Positions 21,189-33,094 of a DNA stretch of 64,000 bases are shown here, one piece after another. Origin of the DNA: Molossus alvarezi (lineage: Eukaryota; Chordata; Mammalia; Chiroptera; Molossidae); assembly GCA_037176705.1 (NCBI GenBank), contig JBAWUJ010000131.1:97776-161775 (forward strand). Reading direction: 5' to 3'. Under the pieces are notes generated by a model. It worked only from the letters and a program-made list of their open reading frames with translations, was not told the origin of the DNA and ran no database searches. How positions within the stretch are numbered: position 1 is the first letter of the stretch; each line of letters opens with the position of its first letter. The translations under genes were made by a program, and so were the position numbers.

Positions 21189-21689
21189 GTTTTTACACCT
21201 TGAATATCCACTGTTAGATGACACACAGGATTCCTTAGGTGACCCTGAGTAGGTCCTTTAGGTAAATTTTTGTGTTACTTAAATTAACCTTTTCTGTGGA
21301 GAGAAGAGATGATGAGACCTTTTAATTTACATTTATGAAAGACTTTGAAATCTCTGGATGAAAGAATTTCTGCGGAGGTACAAAGGGTGAGGCAATATGT
21401 TGGGGCATATTTTACCCTTTATGGAGGCAGAGAAGGAGCAAGCAGGATCGAGGACACTTAGGGGAGCCTCCGGCATACTATGATTCGAACTAATCCTTGA
21501 AGAAAGCTCCCTACTTTTAGTACATTGAGTGTTTTAATCATATGGACAATTTACTATTATAGTAATAAGTTTCCTTTAACATTTATCTCCTAGAATCTCA
21601 GATTTTTGTGAAGGGAATCTCTGGGGGGATTTGCCAGTGAACTATTTCCTCGGCAACACTTTAGTTTGTTACTTTGTACCTTACATTAG
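21189..21689. other. Intergenic sequence, nothing recognised
   Basis: About 500 bp of AT-rich sequence between two L1 copies with no ORF or repeat that I can name. Confidence 0.45.
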
Positions 21690-22110
21690 TTTATATGTCA
21701 TTTATTTTGGTTCTGACCTTTACTATTTCTTTCCTTCTATTTCCTCTGGATTTTTCTTTTTGTTTACTCTCTTAATTCTTTAGGTTGTAGAGTTAGAAAG
21801 TCTATTAGAAATTTTTCTTGTTTCTTGAGGTAGCCCTGTAGTGCTATAAAGTTCCCTATCAAGACTAGTTTTGCTATTTTCCATAGATTTTGTGTTGTTG
21901 TGTGTTTATTTTCATTGGTTTCCAGGAAATTTTAAATGTCTTCTTAGATCTTTTTGGTAACCCATTCATTGTTTAATAACATGCTATTTAGCTTCCATGT
22001 GCTTGACTCTTTTTGTTGTAATTGATTTTTAGTTTCGTGCCATTGTGATCTCAGAAGATGCTTGATATGATTTCAATCTTTTTGAACTTGTAGAGACTTA
22101 GTTTTTGTCC

Positions 22111-22461
22111 TTACATGAGCTCTATCTGAGAATATCCCATGTGCACTTGAGAAGAATGTGAATTCTGCAGTTTGGGTTGTAATTCCTTATAGATATCTAT
22201 TAAATCCATTTGATCTAGTGCATCATTTAGAATCTTTGTTTCCTTGTTAATGTTTTGTGTGGAGGATCTATTCAGTGATGTCAGCAGAGTGTTGAAATCC
22301 CCTGCTATGATTGCATTGCTGCTGATTTCTCCTATGAAGTCCTCCAGAAGATTTAAAATGTATTTGGGTGCATATATGTTCACCAAGATTATATCCTCCT
22401 GATAAATAGATTCTTTCAATATTATGCAGTGTCCTTCTTTGTCTTTAGTTATGGCCTTCAT
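22111..22461 (-). pseudogene. L1 ORF2 endonuclease fragment
   Basis: A 116-aa frame carries [18 protein letters not shown] and [16 protein letters not shown], characteristic of the apurinic-type endonuclease domain of L1 ORF2p. It opens after the N-terminal catalytic region and stops before the later SDH motif, so the domain is incomplete. Confidence 0.75.
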
Positions 22462-23190
22462 TTTGAAGTCTATTTAATCGGATATGAGTATTGCTACCCC
22501 AGCTTTTTTTCCCTTACCATTTGGTTGGAAAATTTTTTTCTATCTCTTCACTTTCAACTTATGTGAGTCTTTTGTTGTGAGGTGTGTCTCTTGTAAACAA
22601 CATATATATGAGTCATGCTTTCTTATCCATTCAGCTACTCTGTATCTTTTGATTGGAGCATTTAATCTATTTACATTTAAGGTTATTATTGATATGTACT
22701 TATTTATTGCCATTTTTATTTATTATGGTTATGTTTCTCTTCCTATTACTTCTGCTTATTACAGCAGTCCTTTTAACAATTTTTGCAGTGCTAGTTTGGT
22801 GCTAATATATTCCCTTAGCCTCTTTTTTTGGTCTGGAAAGCTCTTTATTTCTCCTTCTATTTTGAATGATTGCCTTGCTGGATAGAGTAGTCTTGGGTTC
22901 AGATCCTTGTTTTTCATTACCTTGATTACTTCATGCCATTCTCTTCTGACCTGTAGTGTTTCTATTGAGAAGTCAGCTGATAGCCTTATGGGGCTTTCTT
23001 TGTAGATAACCCCTTGCTTTTTTCTTGCTGCCTTTAGGATTCCTTCTTTATCTTTAATTTTTGCTTTTTAATTATTGTGTCTCTGGTGTGGGTCACTGTG
23101 GGTTCTTTTTACTTGGGGCTTTCTGTGCTTCTTGAACTTGTATGATATTTTTTCTTCACCAAGCTAGGAAAATTTTCTGTCACTATTTCT

Positions 23191-23547
23191 TCAAACATAT
23201 TCTATAAGCTTTACTATTTTTTTTTCTTCTGGCACACCTATGATGATGATATTGTTACATTTCACGTCCCACAGTTTTCTTAGGCTGTCTTCCTGTTTTT
23301 TAATTGTTTTTTTCTTTTTTGTTTTTTGATTGGATGAGTTTTTTACCCTGTCCTCTAATTCACTGAGCTGGTCCTCGGCTTCCTCTAGTCTGCTGGTTAT
23401 TCCTTTCAATGTGTTCTTTATTTCTGCTATGTCATTCTTAATTTCCTGTTGGTTGGTTTTCAATGATTCTATATCTTTACTCATGCTGTTGAGCTTCCTT
23501 ATGATTATTACTCTGAACTCTCCTTCTGATATCTTGCTCAATTCCAT
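23191..23547 (-). pseudogene. L1 ORF1p fragment
   Basis: A 118-aa frame has a coiled coil (about residues 15-75, SRLEEAEDQLSELEDRV) running into the RRM start (NNIIIIGVPEEKK). It is broken after about 118 residues. It is part of the L1 at 21690-24490. Confidence 0.75.
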
Positions 23548-24490
23548 TTCATTTATTTCTTCTTCTTGTCAAATTATCTTTTTCTTTATTTGGGGTTTGT
23601 TTTATTTTTTTTCACCATTTTGGCTGTCTCAGTAGGTTTTGGAGCCTGCCAAATTTTCCCTGTAGGTGTTGGTGTTCCTCTGCTTGTGGCTCCCTCAGCT
23701 GGGATTGAATAAGTGTGGGAGGGGCCACTTTTAACACACTGTCAGGTGTTACTTTTATGTGTAAATTTGAAAGCTAAGGAAAGGTTCAGTTATCCTCTAG
23801 CTTTTTGCCTGGAGGCTGTTATTCTCAATTACTTGATGAGCCTCGATTTGTAGCCTTCAGCTCAATGAAAAATCCCTCAGCTGTAAGAGGATTTCCAGTG
23901 GGTGGGGCACTTGTTTGCTATCAGACTTTAGATGTTAATGAGCCTCTGTTTGCATTTCTCTGGCCTGGCCTGGTGGTGTTGAATTCCTGTGGGAGGGGCA
24001 ATTGCTTCTCCCCAGGCCTCTGGGAAGGGACTCTGAGTAAAATGGCTACTGTCCTGTGAGGGAGTGATTCAATACAGAATTCCTGGTGGCCTTTTGTCCA
24101 GCGCTCATCTCTCTCCTGAGCCAAAAGCCCCAGACCCTCTCCACACAGTTTCATTCCAGTCTGCCCTCCCTCTGCCAGAGCCCAAGGTGAATGGCTATAG
24201 CTGATTTGCTGCTCTGAAAATCTCCTGCTTTTTCAGAAGGAAGTGTGCACTGCTAATACAGCCCTTGTTGCTGTCCATGGGCTCCTAGATTGCCCCCATG
24301 CACCTCCACGGTTCCTACCAGGCTCGATTTGGTGTGCTCTGCCTGTCCCTGGTTGTACTGGTTTTCTTTCAGCTTCTCTTCAGTTGGTTTTTCTTGATTA
24401 TTTGTCTTTATTTTTTAGTTGTAACTCCAGTTTGGTCCTGGGAAACAGTATGTGTAGCTTCCATTTACTCTGCCACAATCTCCATTTCTT

Positions 24491-24839
24491 TTCTTCTTGA
24501 TTTTCTATGCTTCTTTTGATATACCCTCCGGTTTCAGTATTATTATTTTTATTCCTCTTCTTGGGTCAGAAAATTCTTAGCAGATCCCAAAGAAAAAATT
24601 ACCTTATCAGAGCAGCCTATATTGCAGTACTTGGTTTATTAACTGATTAATTATTGGTTAAACTTGTTTGTTTTTTCCAAGGTAATTATAACCCAAACAT
24701 CCTTTTTATCATGAGCTTTTTTAAAAGTTAAATATATCTGTTATGTCAACAAACTGTTTCAGGCCTTATGCCCAGGACTTAATTTTGCAACGTATTATCT
24801 ATCTCTGAATTTTTTAAAAATCCTCACCCAAGAATATTG
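24491..24839. other. Intergenic sequence, nothing recognised
   Basis: AT-rich, with no ORF or named repeat, between the L1 5' end and a SINE cluster. Confidence 0.45.
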
Positions 24840-25325
24840 TTCCACTAATTTTTAGATAGAGTGGGAAGAAGGGAGGGGGAGAGAGACATTAAAAAACATC
24901 AATGTGAGCCCTGGCCGGTTTGGCTCAGCGGTTAGAGCGCCCACCTGCGGTCCGGAGAGACCCGGGTTCGGTTCCTGCTAAGGGCATGTACCTTGGTTGC
25001 AGTTTGTCCCCGGCCCTGGTTGGTCGTGCGGGTGGCAGCCACTCGATGTGTCCCTTTCACATCGATGTTTCTCACTCTCTCTCTTCCTCTCTCTCCCTCC
25101 CACTCTGTCTGTACAAAAAATGGAAAAATGTCCTCGGGTGAGGATAAAAAAAAAAAAAAAAGACATCAATGTGAGAAAAACACATTGACGAGTTGCCTGT
25201 CACACAACCCTGACCAGGGCTGGGGATTGAACCTGCAAACCAGGTACGTGCACTTGAATGGGAATCAAACCCATGACCCTTCGGTCCATGGGCCAACCCT
25301 CTAACCACTGAACCAACCCAGCTCG
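24840..25325 (-). mobile_element. Ves SINE (outer), split by a younger SINE
   Basis: The antisense SINE has its tail part at 24855-24908 and its body at 25163-25320 ('ctctaaccactgaaccaacc'). A plus-strand SINE splits it. Confidence 0.88.
24909..25162 (+). mobile_element. Ves SINE nested in another SINE, perfect TSD
   Basis: It is full length: head 'ccctggccggtttggctcag', 'gggttcggttcctgctaagg', CT-rich stretch, 'atggaaaaatgtcctcgggt', then poly-A. A perfect 13-bp TSD, acatcaatgtgag, lies at 24896-24908 and 25163-25175. The well-preserved body implies a young insertion. Confidence 0.95.
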
Positions 25326-25329
25326 CTCT

Positions 25330-25568
25330 GTTTTTTATCCTTACCTGAGGACATTTTTTGCATTTATCTTTAGATACCGGGGGAGGGAGAGATGGCGAAC
25401 GAAGGAGAAACATCGATGTGAGAGACACACATTGACTGGTTGCCACCTACACAACCCAACTGGGTTTGGGGAAAACTGCAACAGATGTATGTGCTCTTAG
25501 TGGACATCAAACCCGGGTCTCTGTGGTCCACGGGCTGACACTCTAACCACTGAGCCAAACTGGCCAGG
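25330..25568 (-). mobile_element. Ves SINE
   Basis: Antisense: 'atccttacctgaggacattt', a GA-rich part, then 'ctaaccactgagccaaactg'. It directly follows the nested pair. Confidence 0.9.
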
Positions 25569-26506
25569 GGTAGCTTTTTTATTTCTTTTTTAACAATCTC
25601 TTGGCCATTGTTATGCAATAAATTATCTTGTCATAATCAAATATTGATTTGGTTTCTTAGCATTAAAAATTTACATAACCCTTACTAGCATTGAGGTTTA
25701 GTTTTGTAGGAGTTGAGAGAGTTAATCTATGTAGTTAGCATTCTTTAGCAGGTCATCTGGCTAATGCATTTTATTGGCAAAAACATTGAAACCTTCTCTA
25801 TGGTTGGTTGTTGTAGGTGCCCACCCAACCTGAATAGTCTTTCTGGTTCTTAGCATTTACTTTTGCTGAAATTATTGGACTTACAGAGTCCACTATTTAT
25901 TCTCCTTAAACAGAAATAGGCATATAATTGTGCTTTTAGAACATAAATGTTAAGAGAATAATTAGCAAATCTTCCTAATTATTGAACTTAATAAAATATA
26001 CACATGGTGTATTATATGTTGTTTTGTATTACAATGACCTTTTGGGAAGACTTCAGAGCAACTCTTCTATTTTAAGTCATTTTGAATTTACCGCCTTTCA
26101 CAAGACTCCCCTTGTCCTATATGCCATGAAGATGATGTTGGTAGTGATGATGATGGTAATAGTGATTTTAATTTGTAGCTTTACCTTAAGAGACATATCT
26201 TTTATTTAATGGAGAAAACTACATTATAGTGTCTGGGGATTCACATTTGAGTGATAATACATCAAAAATACAAAGAAGTCATTATTATAAAAGGATATGC
26301 AGAAGGGAAGGGGATGTGATGGCAATGATGCTTATGGAAGGATTTTATGGGCTGGGTGGCAAAGTTCTATTTTTTTTTTAACCTGGGCATACATTGGATG
26401 TGTGTGTGTGCACATGCACATGTGTGAATATCTATGCTTTATTATTTTCAATAAAAATTTTATTTATAAAACTGTTATCATATAGTTAGTAGGAGCCCTT
26501 TATGTT
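25569..26506. other. Intergenic sequence, nothing recognised
   Basis: Unique-looking AT-rich sequence with a short (TG)n/(CA)n tract near 26398-26425. No gene is recognised. Confidence 0.5.
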
Positions 26507-26520
26507 GAATCCTTTATTCT

Positions 26521-26739
26521 ATTTTTTTTTTTTTTTTTTTTTTTTGCAGGAGAGACAGAGAGAGGAGGAGAGAGAGAAACATTAATGTAAGATAGACACA
26601 TTGACCAGTCATCACCCACACAACCCCAAACGAGGCCATGGACAAACTGCAACCAAGGTACGTGCCCTTAGTGAAAACTGAACCGGTCTCTCTGGTCCAT
26701 TGGCTGACACCCTAACCACTGAGCCAAGTTGGCCAGGGT
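26521..26739 (-). mobile_element. Ves SINE with TSD
   Basis: A poly-T tract (26522-26545) is followed by an antisense body ending 'gagccaagttggccaggg'. A 14-bp TSD with one mismatch (gaatcctttattct / gagtcctttattct) lies at 26507-26520 and 26740-26753. Confidence 0.92.
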
Positions 26740-26753
26740 GAGTCCTTTATTCT

Positions 26754-28365
26754 TCATACATTGCCCCTGACACTCTTGAAAACATTCTTGCTTTTTGGCA
26801 ACAAGAGGATGTTGGAGAAATGTTCTAATTTATTTAACACCCTAAATCAAGGAATTAGCTATCTTCTAAGGGATTCTGTTTCCTTTTAATAGGAAGTAAT
26901 TTGAAAGACCAGGACCTGGGCTCTGGGTGCACATGAGAGTATGTGGTGAGCAAGAGTGCGCTGGGGTTGCTGCTGAGTCAGAACTGCAAACATACCTTTT
27001 AGGTCTATTTTTCGCACTGGTATTTCCAGTTTAACTTACTATATTGCTATTCCATAATTTTCTCATATTATGTAAGGTTTGTGTCAACAACTACAAACCT
27101 TTCTCCAGAAGTTGACAATCTTTTTTGGTATGAAACTCCTGGATGGAGCCAAGACATGCCTTATATCACATTCTTCTCTCTGGTAGAGTAATTCCCAAAT
27201 TTCTGTCATTCCCACGATTCTTGTTTTTACATATTTGCCAAATTGGTAATTTTGTACCAACTCTATTATTGCTCTCCTAAAATTTTGTTTAATTCACATT
27301 AAAGTGATCCCCTTAAAAGGATTATATTCATATCAAGCAATATATGTGGAATCATAGGGTTGAATGAGCTGGCCATATGTATTTCCAGTATCCATTAACA
27401 TGGATGGATACATAAGTGTGAGAATTTGAGGCGACTCAGTAAAAAACATGATGTTCCCTCACTCGAGCTTAGCACCACCTGGAAGACAGACAAGAATCAG
27501 GAAAATAGAGCTCAAAATATCAAGGTCATTACCAGTAAAAACTGCACAGGGGGATGTTGCTCAGGTGCTGTTCAGTTACGGGTTCCCGAGGTGTGGATCC
27601 CAGGCTGGGACAGACATATCCACCTGCAGGCCTTTCCCACAATGTGGTTCCATTTGCTCCACTGCCAAGGATTGCACAGAAGTTGTCCTTCCTGACGGAA
27701 ACAGATTCTAGAAGGATGAGGAGGGAAAACAGAGCTACCATACCTAGTTTTTTTTCAAACTCACCAATTGGGCAGGAGTGAGTAAGGAAGAAGAGAAGGG
27801 CTGGAAACATTAAGCTACTGGGTATTTTAATTAATAAAACACAAACTCAGGGGAAATAAAGACTTAAAATACACATTTGTCTGTGTCTTAAGGCAAAGCA
27901 TCTAAGTACACCTGTTGGGAAGCCCTGCTGTAATGAACAGTGCTATGATTAAGTGCCTGTGGAGTTCGCCCATCCCATATTGCTTGGGTACCTTTCTGAT
28001 CTCAGTTTGTTATATTTGGAAAAACAAATTTAATATAGAACAGTCTGTCTGAATCCAGATCAGAGTGAATTATTTTGACAATGGTCTACATGTACCATAT
28101 TTGCCATTTTTTCAGATACTTGTGTTAAATAAACTTCTCACTGCAAAATTACAATCAAAAGGTCCTATCTAGCTCTTCTTATGCCACTGGGTGTCATTTA
28201 CCCTCACCACTCTTAAAATGACTATATTATGGCAAAATCTCATGAGTTTTCATTCTTGATTTTCTTAACTAAGTCAGGAACACTTCTCCCATTCAAAATT
28301 TTTGATATGGTAGCCTCCTATGGTCAGATTCCATAGAATGTTAGCTTAAATGAACAAGTTGAGAC
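26754..28365. other. Intergenic sequence with a short unassigned ORF cluster
   Basis: It is mostly unique. At 27426-27810 several overlapping short frames (75-93 aa) exist on both strands. Their Cys-rich translations resemble no family I recognise. No splice-bounded exon or domain is evident. Confidence 0.45.
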
Positions 28366-28369
28366 ACCC

Positions 28370-28480
28370 TATTTAACTACCCCTTCCTTCTAGAGAGATG
28401 ATGAAGTGAAGACAAAAGACTTATCCAAGGTCATATCCTACTTATTAACTGACAATTCTAGAATTGAGGCCTCCTAATTC
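28370..28480 (-). mobile_element. MIR SINE fragment
   Basis: The antisense MIR core is visible ('acttatccaaggtcatatcc'). Confidence 0.55.
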
Positions 28481-28485
28481 TCAGC

Positions 28486-28535
28486 TTATTTATTTATTTA
28501 TTTATTTATTTATTCATTTATTTATTTATTTATTA
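28486..28535. repeat. (TTTA)n microsatellite
   Basis: About a dozen TTTA units with one interruption (ttca). Confidence 0.9.
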
Positions 28536-28834
28536 TGTTGCCCCTGGGCCTTTAAAACAAAGTTAAAATGAGCGAACAATAGTGTTGGCAGAAAGAAAAT
28601 ATTTCCTATAATTTTCTATCTCTAAAATATATTTTGAATGTCTCCATTCTTTTTCATGTACCATACCATCACCCAAGTCCAATCAATACCACCTCCTGCC
28701 TGGATCACTGCAATAATCTCAGAACAAGTTTTCCCCATTTCAACCTCCAATTCAGTTTTTTCCCCTCATTCCAGTTTCTCACTGGAATGCTTTATCTTTA
28801 ATTTTTGTCACCACCTTCCTCTAACTCATTGTAT

Positions 28835-29830
28835 TATTTAGGGCTGTTTTTGTTACAAAGGACAGAAAGACACAATTCAAAATAGTGGATGCAAGTCAGT
28901 TGGGTTAAGTTATGCTGCAATGAAGAACAGCTCCAGCCCAGCTGGTGTGACTCAGTGACTGAGCGTCAAGAAGTCGCCAGTTCGATTCCTGGTCAGGACA
29001 CGTGCCCGGGTTGTGGGCCAAATCTTCAGTATGGGGCATGCAGGAGGCGGCCAACTGATGTTCTCTCTCACTGATGTTTCTATCTCTCTTTCTCTCCTTT
29101 CCTCTCTCTCTTAAATCAATGAAGAAAAGAAAAAAGAAAAAAAAAAGAACTCCAAAATGTCAGTGCTTTCGTCTCTCTGCCATGGTTGGTGAGAGGTCTG
29201 TTTTTTGCATGCTCAGGCAGGATTGAGGTTGGTGGAGTCTCCACCCTTTGGAATGTATTTGATTGTCACAGCAGGAAAAGAAGGCGTGCTGAGTTATATA
29301 GGGCTCTTAAAGACTTCTGCCCAGAAGTGACATACATTACGTGTGCTAACACTTTATTGGTCAAGTCTCATGTCTAACTTACAGGAGAGAGAAAGAGCAG
29401 TCCTACCATATGTCCAGGAGGAACAGAACCAGAAAGAGTTAAAATATGACTAACACTAATGACTCCCAACTGCACTGGCTTTAGCCAGAATGGAATGTGC
29501 TGTGACTCATAGCTGAAGAGTTCATGGGTGGATACAGTCAGGTGCAGCTTAAATTAGAGCTTTAATGATGCGAGGGGATTCATTCCTTGATCTAGTTGTC
29601 TTTCAGTTATATGTCACCCCCCTCCTTTAGTCTCAAGGTCATATCTTCCCAACACTTAGTGTGAAGCCCCTAGATGGAGCCTCGCCACTGTGATTGGCCT
29701 AACAGGTGTTATGTGCTCCTTCCTGAAGCAACTAAAAGCATCACTGGCCAGGGAGGTAGAATACACTAATTTGCTTAGGCTAGGCCTTGGCCCCACCTTA
29801 GCAGTGATGGGTGGCAGAAACGTCTTCAAA
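28835..29830. mobile_element. Ancient interspersed repeat, family uncertain, with a SINE inserted
   Basis: Pieces such as 'aaaggacagaaagacacaat', 'tgtgattggcctaacaggtg' and 'cactggccagggaggtaga' fit a common old mammalian repeat that I cannot name confidently. A similar piece is at 32145-32545. The 137-aa frame at 29690-30103 starts in it and has no recognisable domain. Confidence 0.4.
28936..29140 (+). mobile_element. Ves SINE
   Basis: The head 'cagcccagctggtgtgactc' is followed by 'cgattcctggtcaggacac', 'catgcaggaggcggccaact', a CT-rich stretch and an A-rich end. This is the longer-body subtype also seen at 39600, 46840 and 36505. Confidence 0.88.
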
Positions 29831-30111
29831 GTTCACTGCAGTGAGCTCAGAAAGTGTGTGCAAATACTCTATAGAAAGGCTTGGACTGTGATTGTAGAAG
29901 AAGGTGAATTGATGCTGGGTAAGAAAATAACTAAAGATATAGACTGTTCTTTTCTTTCAGGTCTCATGTCTGATGTCACTTTCTTAGGAGGGCTTCCTTT
30001 GGCATATATACAAACTGAAGTAGATACTCCTTTTATGATCTCGAAGGAGCCCCTTTACTTTTCTTTCAAGGCAAAATATGTAATGCTGTATGCATCTGTG
30101 TGATGGTTTGT

Positions 30112-30228
30112 TTAATATTCATTTCCCTCAATAGAAGGTGAGCTCCTTGAGGGCAGTAACTAGATCTCATTAGTTTATTGATGTTTCCTCAGCATCTAGA
30201 AAACTGCCTAGCACACAGTTGTTGTAAC
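30112..30228 (+). mobile_element. L2 LINE 3'-end, truncated
   Basis: 'aaggtgagctccttgagggc' followed by 'ctgcctagcacacag' is the L2 tail. It ends where the LTR begins. Confidence 0.7.
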
Positions 30229-30229
30229 C

Positions 30230-30600
30230 CAGGAGATCGACCACACTCAGACTCAATTTTTCAGTTTTTGGGGATGTCTTATTACCTGCGCAGGGACTGC
30301 AGCCAACCTGCACACAGGAGAACTGCAGCCCCGAGCTCAGGGGGAGGGTTGCTTATATAGGGCAGGGGTCATTCAAGAGTTTAGCAGAGCAAGCAAGCTG
30401 CTTGTACAGAAGCGGAGGCAGTTAGCGATAAGCAGGAGGGAACGGAGGTGGGAGGGAGCTGAGGCGAAAGGGAACTGGGTGAACTGGGTGAACTGGGTCA
30501 GCATACATCTATCCTGCTATTCATTCCATTATCCAAGTTTTAAAAACTAACAAATTTGAGACGGATATCAGCGGTCAGTCAGGTGCAATACACACATGTT
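30230..30600 (-). mobile_element. ERV LTR related to the array modules
   Basis: Read on the minus strand: 'caaatttgttagtttttaaa', 'atagcaggatagatgtatg', repeated 'acccagtt' units, a TATA box 'ccctatataagc' (near 30353), a poly-A-signal-like 'aataag', and an end 'gggttacaaca' near 30232. The first half matches the 6.6-15 kb modules. The R/U5 half differs, so it is a related subfamily. Confidence 0.7.
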
Positions 30601-31179
30601 GAACAGTTACAGTTTTATGGGGTGAAGGGAGCTTCAGTTTCTCCCTATCAGTTTCTTTACAGAGCATGCAGGACACTCTGGCCTTGGGGCCGTTTCTGTC
30701 CTCCCTTTTCCTGAAGGATGTTGCTTTTCAAATTCTCAGTGAAGGTCAAACTCTGGTTAATTTTTATGGGGCTAAAGCCCTCTATAATATTCCCCATTGT
30801 TCATCTTGCTGTCTCTGAGGTTGTTAATTAGGGCAGCTTAAAGACAAGTGGGATTCTAAGGACAGTGAGCTACAACACAATGGGTTCCCAAAAAATAGTT
30901 ATTGAAAGAAGTTACAGCAAATACATGTTGAATATTTACTGATTTTCAGATAAAGATATGGAGCAGAATTTGAGGGGTTTGGGTTTAAAGATACATGGGC
31001 TGTATATCTATGTTAACACATAGGTACATTTTAGTAAGACAGTACAGGTAACAAATTGGATTAATAGCATGGATTCTCCAATACTTCTGTGGTAACAATT
31101 AGATTGCAGAAAAATAAAAAATAAAATAAACATTTCCAAGATCTATAAATCAATATGGCATATTGAAGTGTTAGTGAAA

Positions 31180-31284
31180 GCCCAGGCCAGTTTGGCTCAG
31201 CGGTTGAGCATCGGCCTGCAGACCAGAGAGTCCTGGGTTCAGTTTCCGCTAGGGGCACATACCACAAAAAGAAAAAAAATATAT
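31180..31284 (+). mobile_element. Ves SINE, short form, with TSD
   Basis: The body is 'ggccagtttggctcagcggt'...'gctaggggcacataccac' plus an A-rich end. A perfect 13-bp TSD, agtgttagtgaaa, lies at 31167-31179 and 31285-31297. Confidence 0.94.
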
Positions 31285-31450
31285 AGTGTTAGTGAAAAAC
31301 TAAACAAATCTACATTTCTCACCCCCTCATCCTGTGTACAAGATGAAGCACAGTTCTGTTATGAATTGGCTTAGATAAGCTCTACTAATCGAAACCTGGA
31401 GACATGAAGGTTTTATTTTTATTAGTCATTAGTTATTTACTGAGAATTTT

Positions 31451-31662
31451 CATGATTAAAAAAAATTTTTTTTCCTTTATTGATTAGAGGGAGAGAAAAG
31501 GAGATAGAAACATCAATGAGAGAGAATATCGACTGGCTGCCTCCTGCATGCCCCCCACTGGGGTTCAGGCCCACAACTTGGGCATGTGCCCCATCCAGGA
31601 ATCAAACTGGTGACCTCTTAGTGCACGGCTCAATGCTCAACCTCTGAGCCACATTGGCCAGG
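31451..31662 (-). mobile_element. Ves SINE with TSD
   Basis: Antisense longer-body subtype ('ctgcctcctgcatgcccccc'). An 11-bp TSD, ctgagaatttt, lies at 31440-31450 and 31663-31673. Confidence 0.92.
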
Positions 31663-31679
31663 CTGAGAATTTTTATCTT

Positions 31680-31865
31680 TAAACAGGCAAACTCTCTTAC
31701 AACTATCTGAGCAAATGTGGTGCCTCGGTTTCTTCTCCTGTAAACTGTGGACAATAACAGCACCTGGCAATGTTTGAGGATTAAAGTTAGTACATGCAAA
31801 TTACTCAATGTAATTACACAAGGAACAGTGCCTGGCACATCTTAAGTGCCCAAGAAATGTACCTA
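31680..31865 (+). mobile_element. MIR SINE
   Basis: Sense MIR landmarks are 'ctcggtttcttctcctgtaa', 'gtttgaggattaaagttagt' and 'aacagtgcctggcacatctt'. Confidence 0.75.
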
Positions 31866-32144
31866 TTATTTTCTAGAGCTTGTATAAGTGCCTTATGCCC
31901 TCTCTTATTTTATTTGAATAGCAATTTTCTCCACCAGAGAACTTTTTTTATACATTATCTTATCTGAATGCAAGAGAGATTCAGCATTTAATGTCTGTAG
32001 GGTGTCAGAGACACAAAAAAATATTAGGCCCAGTCTCATCTTTGAGAAATTTGCAATCTAGTTTCAGCAGAGTATATCATCCTATGGCTTAATTTTAGAG
32101 AATACCTTTCAGGGGAACTAAGACTGTTAGCTTTTTACCAATCA

Positions 32145-32545
32145 GGATTCTCTAGGTGGAAAGAACAGAATCCAATTCAAACTGGCTTGAACTACAAAGT
32201 GGGTTTGTTAGCTCATATAAGAGGCAGTGAAAGTAGTGTGGTGTTTAGGGGTGATTGGTCAGAGTCCCCACAGTGTTCACTGAGGGCTCATATTTTTCTA
32301 TCTGTTGGTTCCCGTCATCACAGGGATGGCGTCAATCCAAGGCTGTCTACCCATAGACGTCTGCTAGCCAGGTATAGGGACATTTCCTTGTTCAGATCTG
32401 GGGGAGGGGAGCTAATTAACAGCAGGCCCCAGTAAACCTCTCTTCATTTCCAGACTGGGTCATATACCCATTCTATTGCCAATCACTGGCAATGGAGGTC
32501 ACTCCTGGACCAACAAGGCCCACCTTTGAAGCTGGGAGTGGGGTG
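32145..32545. mobile_element. Ancient interspersed repeat, family uncertain
   Basis: 'aatcaggattctctaggtgg', 'ccaattcaaactggcttgaa' and a later 'gactgggtcatatacccatt' match a common old mammalian repeat, possibly a DNA transposon or MaLR-type LTR. I cannot assign it. Confidence 0.4.
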
Positions 32546-32960
32546 AAAACCTGAAGGGTTCTATTTTGAAGACAGAAGGGTAGGCTAAATGCAAAGTAAA
32601 CAGCCAACAATTTCCAGTCTATCCTTTGAACATACTTTTCTTTATGTTCTAATGCATTCTGTGCCAGGTGCAGAGAAGATGCTTAATACAAACTAATGGA
32701 AAGAATGGATAATAAATAGACCAAACAAAGAATTACTTATTTACCTTATTTAAGCCTCCAGAGTCCTAGAAATGCTTGTCCCAGGAACTAGCACAACCTG
32801 TCTTTCCTTGTTTAATGATCTCCTCTCTTGGTAACATGACCATGGACTCTATCTAGTACTAGAGGAGAGGTCTGGATTGGCCCTTTCTTCTGGATCCATA
32901 CGCTGAGTAATAATAAGGTATGATATTCATCATTTATTCCCAGGTCATGGGGCATCTTTT

Positions 32961-33027
32961 TTCTTGTTTTTATCCTCACCTGAGGACATATTTTTATTTT
33001 TTGTTCAGATAGAGTGGAAGGAAGAGA

Positions 33028-33094
<67 letters not shown>

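Larger units (their letters stand above)
21690..24490 (-). mobile_element. L1 retaining 5'UTR, ORF1 and ORF2 5' part, 3' half missing
   Basis: Read on the minus strand, the element begins near 24485 ('gagattgtggcagagtaaat') and has a 5'UTR to about 23600. A broken ORF1 lies around 23191-23547, then the inter-ORF region, then the ORF2 endonuclease part (22111-22461 and neighbouring frames). Homology to the L1 at 42.2 kb ends near 21690, in the sequence equivalent to 42885-42895. RT, the Cys-rich region and the 3'UTR are absent. Loss of the 3' end with a retained 5' end is the reverse of usual L1 truncation. Confidence 0.8.

Noticed and set aside
24905..25568. tRNA genes suggested by A/B-box-like motifs in SINE heads
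   Set aside because: The heads are the tRNA-derived part of Ves SINEs, with CT-rich tails and TSDs. They are not stand-alone tRNA genes.
27426..27810. Cys-rich short frames as a small secreted protein gene
   Set aside because: Frames overlap on both strands, there is no signal peptide, and I recognise no domain.
29690..30103. 137-aa frame as a gene
   Set aside because: It begins in an old interspersed repeat and has no domain or supporting context.
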